Origin: an uncultured Alphaproteobacteria bacterium
GTDB taxonomy: Bacteria; Pseudomonadota; Alphaproteobacteria; Rs-D84
DNA: 7,222 nucleotides
Assembly: GCA_946625925.1 (NCBI GenBank)
Contig: CAMOTP010000038.1
Span: 1 to 7,222, forward strand
Direction: 5' to 3'
This document shows positions 1 through 6,125 of the stretch, piece after piece. The notes beneath the pieces are model-generated. The model searched no databases and was not told where the DNA came from. It worked only from the letters and a program-made list of their open reading frames with translations. Positions within the stretch are counted from its first letter, which is position 1; every line of letters starts with the position of its first letter. Both the position numbers and the translations under genes were made by a program.

Positions 1-180
1 TTTTTTTTATATGCATCTTAATTAATTTTTCCATATGTGAAATTGCCGATACCATGCTGATATTGGTTTTGTGTAAAACTATATTATGCCTTCCGCCTGT
101 TTTTTCTATCTATAAAGTGTGGCAAATGGAATTAGTATAGAGCAATTTATATATGTATTGTATATAGTATAATGTTTATG

Positions 181-209
181 TTGAATTTTGAAATTTTTGA
201 TTGTATAAT
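181..209 (+). promoter_or_regulatory. Probable sigma70-type promoter of tig
   Basis: A -35 box TTGAAT (181-186) lies 17 bp upstream of a perfect -10 box TATAAT (204-209). Transcription would begin near 216, giving a leader of about 25 nt that holds the ribosome-binding site. A second TATAAT at 168-173 has only a weak -35 candidate (TTTATA, 146-151) and is a possible alternative. If the 181-209 promoter is the main one, the in-frame ATG at 172 lies upstream of the transcript and cannot be the start. Assigned by consensus match only. Confidence 0.6.
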
Positions 210-227
210 CACCCGAGTTCAACGTTC

Positions 228-233
228 AAAGGA
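228..233 (+). promoter_or_regulatory. Ribosome-binding site that fixes the tig start
   Basis: AAAGGA sits 7 nt upstream of the ATG at 241. No comparable purine-rich site precedes the in-frame ATG at 172, so 241 is chosen as the start. The protein sequence agrees: the conserved trigger factor N-terminus begins just after this Met. Confidence 0.75.
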
Positions 234-240
234 AAAAAAT

Positions 241-1539
241 ATGTTTAAAAAAGAAAAAATCAAAGATTTACATTATTCTGTGACAGGTATGATTGCAGCT
301 GATGAATTGCAAAAAGCTGCTGACGAAATTTTAACTGAATATGGTAAAAAGGCTAAAATGCCTGGTTTCCGTGCAGGACATGTTCCTCTTTCTGTATTGC
401 GTCAAAAATATAATGCTTCGGCAATGAGTGAAGCTATTGATAAATTGATGAATCGTGATTTGAATGATTATTTGCAAGAAAAGAAAGTTCGTTTGGCAGG
501 AAATCCCAAGGCTGATTTGGTAAAATGGGAAATGGGCACAGATGCAGAATATTCTTTGGAATTTGATATTTTGCCAGAATTACCAGAATTTGATTTAAGT
601 AAATTTACTGTGACAAAACCTGTTGCGGAATTGGATGAAAAAGAAGTTGAAAAGGCGGTTGAAAATTTGCGTCGCAGTCGTAGTACTGCTGAAAAGCAAG
701 ATGATAAATACAAAGCCAAAGATGGCGATACAGCAGTTATCGATTTCAAGGGATTTGTAGGTAAAGAAGCATTTGAAGGTGGCGAGGCATCTAAACATCA
801 TCTGATTTTGGGTTCTGGTGCGTTTATTCCTGGTTTCGAAGATCAGATTATTGGTCATAAAGCAGGTGATAAATTCGATGTAAATGTTAAATTTCCTGCC
901 GATTATCACGCGGAAAAGTTGGCTGGTAAAGATGCACGTTTCGAAGTTCTTGTACACGAAGTTCGTAAACACATTTTGCCAGAATTAAGTGATGAATTTG
1001 CAAAAACAGTTGGTTCTGAAAGTGTTGAAAAATTAAAACAACACATTCGTGATATTTTGAACGAACAATATGCTGATGCGGCACAACGTGCTATGCGTAA
1101 TGAATTGTTGGATGTGTTGGGTGATAAGGTAAAGTTAGATTTGCCACAAAACTTGGTCGAACAAGAATTGGCAATGGCTAAATCAGAACACGAACATCAT
1201 AATGCTGAACATGGTCATGAACACAAATGGGATGAAAAAGCAGAAACCAAAGAAGCGGAACGTCGTGTTAAATTGGGCTTGATTTTGGCAGAATGGGGTA
1301 ACAAGAATAAAGTAGAGGTGACTCGTGATGATTTGCAACAAGCAATTTGGGCCGAGGCATCCAGATATCCAGATCCAAAACAAGTGTTTGAATTTTATAA
1401 TAAAAATCCTAATGCTTTGGCTATGTTGCGTGGAATGTTGTTTGAACGCAAGGCTTTGGATGAAATGTTGAAAAATGTTAAAACCAAAGAAAAAACAGTT
1501 AAAGCCGAAGAATTGTTTAAACAAGCAGAAGTAAGATAA
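241..1539 (+). CDS. tig: Trigger factor, ribosome-bound chaperone / peptidyl-prolyl isomerase
   Basis: Cytosolic chaperone that docks beside the ribosomal exit tunnel and shields nascent chains; its middle domain has FKBP-type proline isomerase activity. The product is 432 aa, the same length as the E. coli protein. The ribosome-binding N-terminal domain covers about residues 1-120, with the signature GFRAGHVP at 42-49. The FKBP-like domain runs from about 156 to 245 (DGD at 161, GSGAFIPGFE at 191-200). The helical C-terminal domain follows and contains AERRVKLGLILAE and QVFEFYNKNP, typical of alphaproteobacteria. Two features are odd: the signature has His47 where Lys is usual, and residues 314-330 contain six His within 12 positions. 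The start at 241 is set by its ribosome-binding site and an upstream promoter; the 23-residue extension to ATG 172 is not trigger-factor-like. No clpP follows, although tig-clpP-clpX is a common order; a terminator ends the unit instead. Identity is very secure. Confidence 0.97.
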   Translation: MFKKEKIKDLHYSVTGMIAADELQKAADEILTEYGKKAKMPGFRAGHVPLSVLRQKYNASAMSEAIDKLMNRDLNDYLQEKKVRLAGNPKADLVKWEMGTDAEYSLEFDILPELPEFDLSKFTVTKPVAELDEKEVEKAVENLRRSRSTAEKQDDKYKAKDGDTAVIDFKGFVGKEAFEGGEASKHHLILGSGAFIPGFEDQIIGHKAGDKFDVNVKFPADYHAEKLAGKDARFEVLVHEVRKHILPELSDEFAKTVGSESVEKLKQHIRDILNEQYADAAQRAMRNELLDVLGDKVKLDLPQNLVEQELAMAKSEHEHHNAEHGHEHKWDEKAETKEAERRVKLGLILAEWGNKNKVEVTRDDLQQAIWAEASRYPDPKQVFEFYNKNPNALAMLRGMLFERKALDEMLKNVKTKEKTVKAEELFKQAEVR

Positions 1540-1557
1540 TGGTTCTGTATGGTAATT

Positions 1558-1591
1558 AAAAACTCTGGTGTAAAAGCCAGAGTTTTTTATT
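1558..1591. terminator. Intrinsic terminator shared by convergent tig and lipoprotein genes
   Basis: The arms AAAAACTCTGG (1558-1568) and CCAGAGTTTTT (1577-1587) pair perfectly around an 8-nt loop. On the + strand the stem is followed by a T-rich run to 1594, 19 nt after the tig stop. On the - strand the same hairpin ends in TTTTT and lies just beyond the lipoprotein stop at 1593. It can therefore work in both directions. Confidence 0.85.
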
Positions 1592-1592
1592 T

Positions 1593-2051
1593 TTAATCTT
1601 TTGCGTTTTTGATTTCCATTGTGTCCAGTAATTCATCCAATTTACGTAATGAACTGTTTTGGCAACCGCGACCACGCCAAGATAGAATTTCTTGACCTGT
1701 TTTTTGTTCAACGATTGATACGTTAAAATTCCACCACCAAAATCCATTAAACATACACCATATTGGACGCAAAATTTCTGTGCGTTCTTGAACGCGAACA
1801 GAATATTTTGCATCGTATGGAATCGTGTAAGTTTCCATATCTAGATTATCCGAATCAGATGTTTTGGTTAAACGACCAACATGAACGTTATAGTTTCTAT
1901 TTTGCAAAGCGAGTTTTACTGATCTTTTCATTGAATATCCACCACGTGAAACAAAAATTTTTTGTGTTGGATTTAATGAGTTTGGTTTGACATAAACACT
2001 GTTGCAAGCAGTCAAGCCCAATAACGATAAAATGGCAATTACACGAAACAT
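1593..2051 (-). CDS. Small putative lipoprotein of unknown function
   Basis: The product is 152 aa. It starts with a short lipoprotein signal peptide: Arg3, a hydrophobic run (VIAILSLLGL) and the lipobox L13-T14-A15-C16, so Cys16 should be lipidated after signal peptidase II cleavage. Asn at +2 is not an Asp inner-membrane retention signal as in E. coli, so outer-membrane localisation is plausible. The mature part has an alternating strand/helix look: KIFVSRGG, a helix around 41-51, then RNYNVHVG. This is followed by an aromatic stretch with three adjacent Trp (105-107), a strand NVSIVEQKTG and an amphipathic C-terminal helix. Cys99 and Cys130 could form a disulfide. The layout recalls small periplasmic lipoproteins with a TolB-N or CsgG-like fold, but no family is recognised. 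The start is set by the ribosome-binding site at 2056-2063; a longer frame to 2102 would run through the tRNA gene. It lies 21 nt downstream of tRNA-Arg and shares its likely transcript. Confidence 0.85.
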   Translation of the reverse strand: MFRVIAILSLLGLTACNSVYVKPNSLNPTQKIFVSRGGYSMKRSVKLALQNRNYNVHVGRLTKTSDSDNLDMETYTIPYDAKYSVRVQERTEILRPIWCMFNGFWWWNFNVSIVEQKTGQEILSWRGRGCQNSSLRKLDELLDTMEIKNAKD

Positions 2052-2055
2052 TTTG

Positions 2056-2063
2056 CCTTCCTT
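2056..2063 (-). promoter_or_regulatory. Ribosome-binding site of the lipoprotein gene
   Basis: On the - strand AAGGAAGG lies 4 nt before the ATG at 2051. The whole leader between the tRNA CCA end and this ATG is only 21 nt, so the site is the main element left after tRNA processing. It decides the start against the in-frame upstream ATGs, one inside the leader region and one inside the tRNA. Confidence 0.75.
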
Positions 2064-2072
2064 GATAATTAA

Positions 2073-2149
2073 TGGCGCACCCGGCGCGATTCGAACGCGC
2101 AATCCCCACCTTCGGAGGGTGGTGCTTTATCCAGTTAAGCCACGGGTGC
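2073..2149 (-). tRNA. tRNA-Arg (anticodon CCG)
   Basis: A complete cloverleaf of 77 nt, including an encoded CCA (2073-2075). Read 5' to 3' on the - strand: acceptor GCACCCG pairs with CGGGTGC; the D-arm is GCTT/AAGC; the anticodon stem CCACC/GGTGG encloses loop CTCCGAA; the variable loop has 5 nt; the T-arm GCGCG/CGCGC encloses TTCGAAT; the discriminator base is G. The anticodon CCG (+ strand 2113-2115) reads the arginine codon CGG. All stems pair without mismatch. Arginine in tig and pth is written mainly CGT, with some CGC and AGA, and no in-frame CGG is seen in those two genes, so this is a rare-codon tRNA here. The gene has its own promoter and a lipoprotein gene directly downstream. Confidence 0.97.
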
Positions 2150-2165
2150 GTATAAATACAGTTAA

Positions 2166-2193
2166 ATTATAAAAGGAAACCCATAAAAATCAA
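2166..2193 (-). promoter_or_regulatory. Probable promoter for tRNA-Arg and the lipoprotein
   Basis: On the - strand a -35-like TTGATT (2193-2188) is followed after 16 bp by a perfect TATAAT (2171-2166). The predicted start near 2159 leaves about a 10-nt leader before the mature tRNA 5' end at 2149. It lies in the 55-bp gap between the polA stop and the tRNA, which has no convincing GC-containing terminator, so polA read-through could add to expression. Consensus match only. Confidence 0.6.
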
Positions 2194-2204
2194 TGTTTTT
2201 ATAG

Positions 2205-4979
2205 TTATTTATCCCATTTGTTGCCAATAGTGTATTCTGCAACCAATGGTACAGACAATTTGTAAATGTTTTCCATTTTATCTTTTATCTGTTTTGCGAA
2301 TTGTTCGGCATAGTCTGTATCGCATTCAAATATAATTTCATCGTGAACTTGTAAAATAATTTTTATTTTATCGGAATTAGGGTGTACGATATCGCGTGCA
2401 ATTTCGACCATTGCTAATCGCATTAGGTCCGCTTCGAAACCTTGAATTGGGGCGTTTATTGCTGCGCGCAAAGCATATTGTTTTTGACGTGCATTATTTA
2501 TTTCTGGTAATTCTATTCTGCGTCCCCAAGGTGTATAAACACATTTGTTGTCGATTGCAAATTGTTTGGTTTCTTCGATGTATTTGCGTACCTGGGGCAG
2601 TCCTGCCATATATGCATCAATGATTTTTTTGGCCTCGTCACGCGAAACACCCAGTTGTGCCGCCAATCCAAAAGATGATATGCCGTATATAATTGAAAAG
2701 TTTACGGTTTTTGCAGCGCGTCGTTGTGATTTGCTGACATGTTCTGATTCTGGGATATTAAATATTTTGCGTGCTGTTTGCTCGTGTATGTCGGCACCAT
2801 TGTTAAATGTTTCTTTGAAAGTTGTGACATCTGCGACATCAGCCAATAATCTTAATTGAATTTGAGAATAATCTACAGAAATCAGCATGCGACCCTGTGG
2901 CGCAACAAAACATTTTCTGATTTCAGAACCTAAATCGGTGCGGGCAGGTATGTTTTGCAGGTTTGGATCACGACTGGACAGGCGACCTGTATTTGTACTG
3001 GTTTGAATATATGTTGTATGAATACGGCCATCGCCTGCGATTTGTTTTGGTAATGCATCTGCATATGTGCCAGCCAATTTTGCAATAGAACGCCAATTCA
3101 AAATTTTTTCGATTATTGGATGTTCATCAATCAAGTCGTTCAAACTATCGGCATCTGTTGAGCGTTTTTTGTTTGCGGGCAATTGTAATTCATCAAATAA
3201 AATTACCCCCAATTGTTTTGGACTGGCAATATTAAATTCATGACCAGCCAAATCCCAAATTTCGTTTTGCAGATTTTCCAGTTGTGTGTGGAATACGTTC
3301 GATAAGTTTTGTAATCCTTGTCGATTGACTAAAACACCGTTTCGTTCCATTTCTGTTAAAACAGGCATCAACGGTTTGTCGCAAGAATCGTACAGTTGTT
3401 TTAGTTTTTTATTTGAATCCAGTTCTGGTCGCATTAATTCATATAATGCAAAACAAACACATGAATCTTCGGCAGCATATGGTGTGGCATGCGCAATGTC
3501 AACATATGCAAAGTTGCGTAATGAATCAGGTAATTCAGGTGGAAATAATGATGCAAATTTGATGTTTTCGTGATTTAGGTATTTTAATGCTAATTCATCC
3601 AGCCCATGTCCATGTAATGTTCCATGTAAAATATAAGATAACAGCATAGTATCATCAACAGGTGTAATTTTTGATATATCAATACCTGTATTTGCAAATA
3701 TATGCATATCATATTTAAAATTGTGTCCTATTTTAATAATATCTGGATTTTGGAAAATAGGCATAATTTTTGCGAAAACATCATTTACAGATAATTGTTC
3801 AGGGGCAGGGGTATCGATACCAAATAAATCATTAGATTTTGTAATATGATGTAATGGGATGTATGCACCATGTGTGGAATCATATGCCAACGATATTCCA
3901 ACAATTTGTGCTGTCATGGTATCAATACCGTTTGTTTCCGTATCAACAGCAACAATGTTTTTTATATGTGATAGGAATTTTTCCAACGCATCCATATTTG
4001 AAATGGTTTCAAATTGCATTTCTGGTAAAGATACAATTTTGTTTTCTGGTTTTGGTGTGCCAGGCACAGGACACGCAGATGCGGCATATTCAAAAGTCGT
4101 TTGTTTTGTTGCGTCATATTTTTCGATTGGAAATAATTTTTGAATTTTTTCAGCCAACGATGAACTTTCGATTTCTGTTTTAACGAATTGTAATGCGCTG
4201 GGGGTGTTGAATACAAAAGGTTTTAATTCCAGCCCAGATAAATCAACATCAGATTTTAATGTGACCAGTTGTTTTGATATGTATGCTAATTCGCGACCAT
4301 CGATTAACAAGTTTCGAACGCGTTCGTTTTTGATGTCATCCAAATGTGAATATATTCCATCCAGTGTGTCAAATTGCGAAATTAATTCTGCGGCTTTTTT
4401 AGGCCCAATACCATGAACCCCGGGGACGTTGTCGGACGAATCACCAATCAGACTTTGTGCATCAATAACCTGGGATGGTTTTACACCAAATTTTTCGAAT
4501 ACACCAGCCTCGTGAATTTCGGTTTGTTTCATACCGTCGTATAAAAATACGCATGGTGAAACCAGTTGCATTAAATCTTTATCACTGGTGATGATTCTGG
4601 TTTTATCGTGTAAATCACAGAACTTTTTTGCCAATGTTGCGATAACATCGTCGGCTTCGACCCCGGGGATACATAATACCGGCATACCAATAGCCGCCAT
4701 TGCATTGCGTACCATAAAACTTTGTGATATTAAATCAGCCGGTGTTTCATCACGATTGGCCTTGTATTCAGGATAAATGTTTTGACGGAAAGTTTGACGC
4801 GATGCATCAAAAACACAGACAAAATAATCGTCATGTTTTGCGGTTGCCAATATGGGCAGAATCATATTTAAAAATCCATATACCGCCCCAGTCGGTTTCC
4901 CGTCAGATCGCGTCAAACGAGAGTGCACACCGTAATATGCACGAAACAATAAAGAATTTCCGTCAACCAGTGTTAACAT
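2205..4979 (-). CDS. polA: DNA polymerase I, full-length with 5' nuclease, proofreading and polymerase domains
   Basis: Fills gaps in excision repair and removes RNA primers from Okazaki fragments. The product is 924 aa (E. coli 928). The 5' nuclease domain (about 1-280) keeps its acidic metal ligands: Asp6, Asp58, Glu108-x-Asp110-Asp111, Asp133/Asp135 and Asp180/Asp183, plus the Tyr72-Lys73/Arg76 motif and a helix-hairpin-helix near 187-193. The 3'-5' exonuclease (about 320-510) is intact: DTE with Asp346/Glu348, Asp424 in the NFKYD motif, and Tyr501/Asp505. The polymerase domain has motif A at 703-710, motif B with Arg753/Arg754/Lys757/Phe761/Tyr765, and motif C His879-Asp880-Glu881. All catalytic Asp and Glu residues are present. 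Phe761 is the usual residue at the Phe762 position that discriminates against dideoxynucleotides. Gln708 stands where Glu is almost always found. The start ATG is 20 nt after the stop of the outer-membrane gene, with only a weak GGAT ribosome-binding site, suggesting co-transcription or coupled translation. Confidence 0.97.
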   Translation of the reverse strand: MLTLVDGNSLLFRAYYGVHSRLTRSDGKPTGAVYGFLNMILPILATAKHDDYFVCVFDASRQTFRQNIYPEYKANRDETPADLISQSFMVRNAMAAIGMPVLCIPGVEADDVIATLAKKFCDLHDKTRIITSDKDLMQLVSPCVFLYDGMKQTEIHEAGVFEKFGVKPSQVIDAQSLIGDSSDNVPGVHGIGPKKAAELISQFDTLDGIYSHLDDIKNERVRNLLIDGRELAYISKQLVTLKSDVDLSGLELKPFVFNTPSALQFVKTEIESSSLAEKIQKLFPIEKYDATKQTTFEYAASACPVPGTPKPENKIVSLPEMQFETISNMDALEKFLSHIKNIVAVDTETNGIDTMTAQIVGISLAYDSTHGAYIPLHHITKSNDLFGIDTPAPEQLSVNDVFAKIMPIFQNPDIIKIGHNFKYDMHIFANTGIDISKITPVDDTMLLSYILHGTLHGHGLDELALKYLNHENIKFASLFPPELPDSLRNFAYVDIAHATPYAAEDSCVCFALYELMRPELDSNKKLKQLYDSCDKPLMPVLTEMERNGVLVNRQGLQNLSNVFHTQLENLQNEIWDLAGHEFNIASPKQLGVILFDELQLPANKKRSTDADSLNDLIDEHPIIEKILNWRSIAKLAGTYADALPKQIAGDGRIHTTYIQTSTNTGRLSSRDPNLQNIPARTDLGSEIRKCFVAPQGRMLISVDYSQIQLRLLADVADVTTFKETFNNGADIHEQTARKIFNIPESEHVSKSQRRAAKTVNFSIIYGISSFGLAAQLGVSRDEAKKIIDAYMAGLPQVRKYIEETKQFAIDNKCVYTPWGRRIELPEINNARQKQYALRAAINAPIQGFEADLMRLAMVEIARDIVHPNSDKIKIILQVHDEIIFECDTDYAEQFAKQIKDKMENIYKLSVPLVAEYTIGNKWDK

Positions 4980-4999
4980 TTTATCCGATTCGTTTGTTT

Positions 5000-5548
5000 T
5001 TAGAATACGTATCTTAATTTCAAACGTGCATCATATTGGAACAAATCAGGCTTTGCTGTGCCGATTTCTGTAAAGTTTGGTGCATACAATGCGCGACCTT
5101 CGATATCGAATTTAATTGGCATTGCCAATATATCAAATGTCAAACCCAACATACCCTGGTAAGCCACAGATGATTTGATGTCGTATTTAACATGTGAATA
5201 ATCCACGTCACCACCAAATACAGAACCAACACCAACACCGACATATGGGTGAATCATTGTTGATAACATTTTGAAATATGCGTTCAACATTGCATTATTA
5301 GTAGAAAATTTGTCGTTCATGATGTGGTTATATTCGGCCTCGACCCGCAACAATGGGATATCAATACCAAATATTGCACCAAAAGAATTAGCCGCATATG
5401 CTCTGCTGTGATCTTCTTGGTAAACTGCGGAACCACCAGCGGCAAACATACCACCCAAATAAACATCCATTACCGGATTAGCAGATGCCGAGCCCGTAAT
5501 TACACCCGCCAACAGCCCAGATAAAAAAATTTTTGAATTTAATTTCAT
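5000..5548 (-). CDS. Small outer-membrane beta-barrel protein
   Basis: The product is 182 aa with a classical signal peptide: Lys2/Lys6, a hydrophobic core around 8-19 and a cleavage site after Ala-Ser-Ala (residue 23). The mature protein of about 159 aa consists of short alternating-residue strands rich in Gly, Tyr and Phe, such as VMDVYLGGMF, RVEAEYNH, HPYVGVGVGS and IKFDIEGRALYA. It ends in RLKLRYVF, whose final aromatic residue is the usual beta-signal recognised by the BAM machinery. Size and pattern fit an eight-stranded barrel of the OmpA-like/OMP_b-brl type; the PYVGVGVGS strand is typical. No cysteines are seen in the mature part and there is no C-terminal peptidoglycan-binding domain. 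The precise family and ligand are not recognised. A strong ribosome-binding site precedes the start, and polA follows after 20 nt. Confidence 0.85.
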   Translation of the reverse strand: MKLNSKIFLSGLLAGVITGSASANPVMDVYLGGMFAAGGSAVYQEDHSRAYAANSFGAIFGIDIPLLRVEAEYNHIMNDKFSTNNAMLNAYFKMLSTMIHPYVGVGVGSVFGGDVDYSHVKYDIKSSVAYQGMLGLTFDILAMPIKFDIEGRALYAPNFTEIGTAKPDLFQYDARLKLRYVF

Positions 5549-5594
5549 TTTTTTCTCCTTTGTATGATATTATATTAAAAAAAGGGTTGATATT
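5549..5594. promoter_or_regulatory. Divergent promoter region between the omp and pth genes
   Basis: A 46-bp AT-rich spacer between two start codons. For the leftward gene, a perfect TATAAT on the - strand (5574-5569) lies 20 nt before the ATG and AAGGAG (5560-5555) is its ribosome-binding site, so the leader would be very short. No good -35 is found at the right distance; any -35 would lie inside the first codons of pth. For pth, TATGAT (5563-5568) or TATATT (5571-5576) could be -10 boxes, with poor -35 matches, and AAAGGG (5582-5587 region) is the likely ribosome-binding site. The two promoters must overlap and may interfere with each other. Confidence 0.45.
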
Positions 5595-6116
5595 ATGCAA
5601 GAAAATAAACCGATTTTAATTGTTGGATTGGGAAATCCTGGTTCGGAATATACAAATACGCGTCATAATGTTGGATTTATGGCCGTGGACGTTTTGGTGG
5701 GTGGGGACGCATCATGGAAGACTGAAAAAAATGCGCTGACCACACGTGGTGAAATTTCCGGTCATTCGGTTATATTTGTAAAACCCCAGACATATATGAA
5801 TGACAGTGGTCGTGCGGTTTTGGCATTAATGACATTTTATAAAATACCATTGGAAAATTTAATTGTAATTCACGATGATATGGATTTGCCAAATGGAAAG
5901 ATCCGTGAAAAAGTCGGTGGTGGCAGTGCGGGGCACAATGGAATTAAATCTATTGATGCCGCGGTTGGCAACGAATATAAAAGAATTAGAATAGGCATTG
6001 GTCATCCGCGTGATTATAATTTACCAATGGACCCATCTGATTGGGTTTTGGGTCGTTTTACCCCGGAACAATTATCAGAAATACAAAAAACAATCAGTAA
6101 AATTGTTGTGTTATAA
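5595..6116 (+). CDS. pth: Peptidyl-tRNA hydrolase, with a short C-terminus
   Basis: Cleaves the ester bond of peptidyl-tRNAs that drop off the ribosome, recycling tRNA; an essential cytosolic enzyme in most bacteria. The product is 173 aa. The N-terminal signature GLGNPGSEYTNTRHNVGF carries Asn14, Tyr19 and the catalytic His24. The KPQTYMNDSG motif supplies Asn69, IHDD supplies Asp94 (matching E. coli Asp93), and GGGSAGHNGIKS supplies Asn115. The RIRIGIGHP and VLGRF motifs complete the core, so the active site is whole. E. coli Pth has 194 aa; here the protein stops inside the helix after VLGRF, losing about 20 residues that normally form the C-terminal helix. Continuing in the other two frames gives nothing Pth-like, so this is not a simple frameshift. 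The start is supported by GGG upstream and by the usual spacing to the GLGNPG motif. The gene runs divergently from omp-polA and converges on the Cys-rich gene. Confidence 0.96.
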   Translation: MQENKPILIVGLGNPGSEYTNTRHNVGFMAVDVLVGGDASWKTEKNALTTRGEISGHSVIFVKPQTYMNDSGRAVLALMTFYKIPLENLIVIHDDMDLPNGKIREKVGGGSAGHNGIKSIDAAVGNEYKRIRIGIGHPRDYNLPMDPSDWVLGRFTPEQLSEIQKTISKIVVL

Positions 6117-6125
6117 TAATGGTTA

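Noticed and set aside
1..55. Leftward open frame starting at ATG 55-53 (MVSAISHMEKL...) running off the edge
   Set aside because: Only 18 codons are visible, with no ribosome-binding site before either Met and no recognisable sequence. It could be the start of a neighbouring gene but cannot be supported.
46..70. Possible hairpin CCGATA/TATTGG followed by TTTT on the + strand
   Set aside because: The stem is six pairs including a G-T, has a nine-base loop and a short T run. It is too weak to call a terminator without knowing the gene to its left.
172..240. N-terminal extension of tig from the upstream ATG at 172
   Set aside because: It overlaps the likely promoter (181-209), lacks a ribosome-binding site, and its residues are not trigger-factor-like. 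The ATG at 241 has a good site.
468..1524. Several leftward open frames opposite tig (468-749, 595-972, 887-1084, 1183-1524)
   Set aside because: They are antisense shadows of the strongly coding tig frame, without ribosome-binding sites or recognisable domains.
2052..2102. Seventeen-residue upstream extension of the lipoprotein
   Set aside because: It reads through the leader and into the 3' half of tRNA-Arg. The lipoprotein signal peptide begins properly at 2051.
2183..2202. Hairpin ATAAAAA/TTTTTAT just after the polA stop as a terminator
   Set aside because: The stem is only A-T pairs and is not followed by a T run on the - strand. It overlaps the tRNA promoter.
2396..4776. Rightward open frames opposite polA, such as 2545-2859 and 3859-4143
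   Set aside because: polA is a continuous, fully conserved coding frame across this stretch. The opposite frames have shadow composition and no independent start signals.
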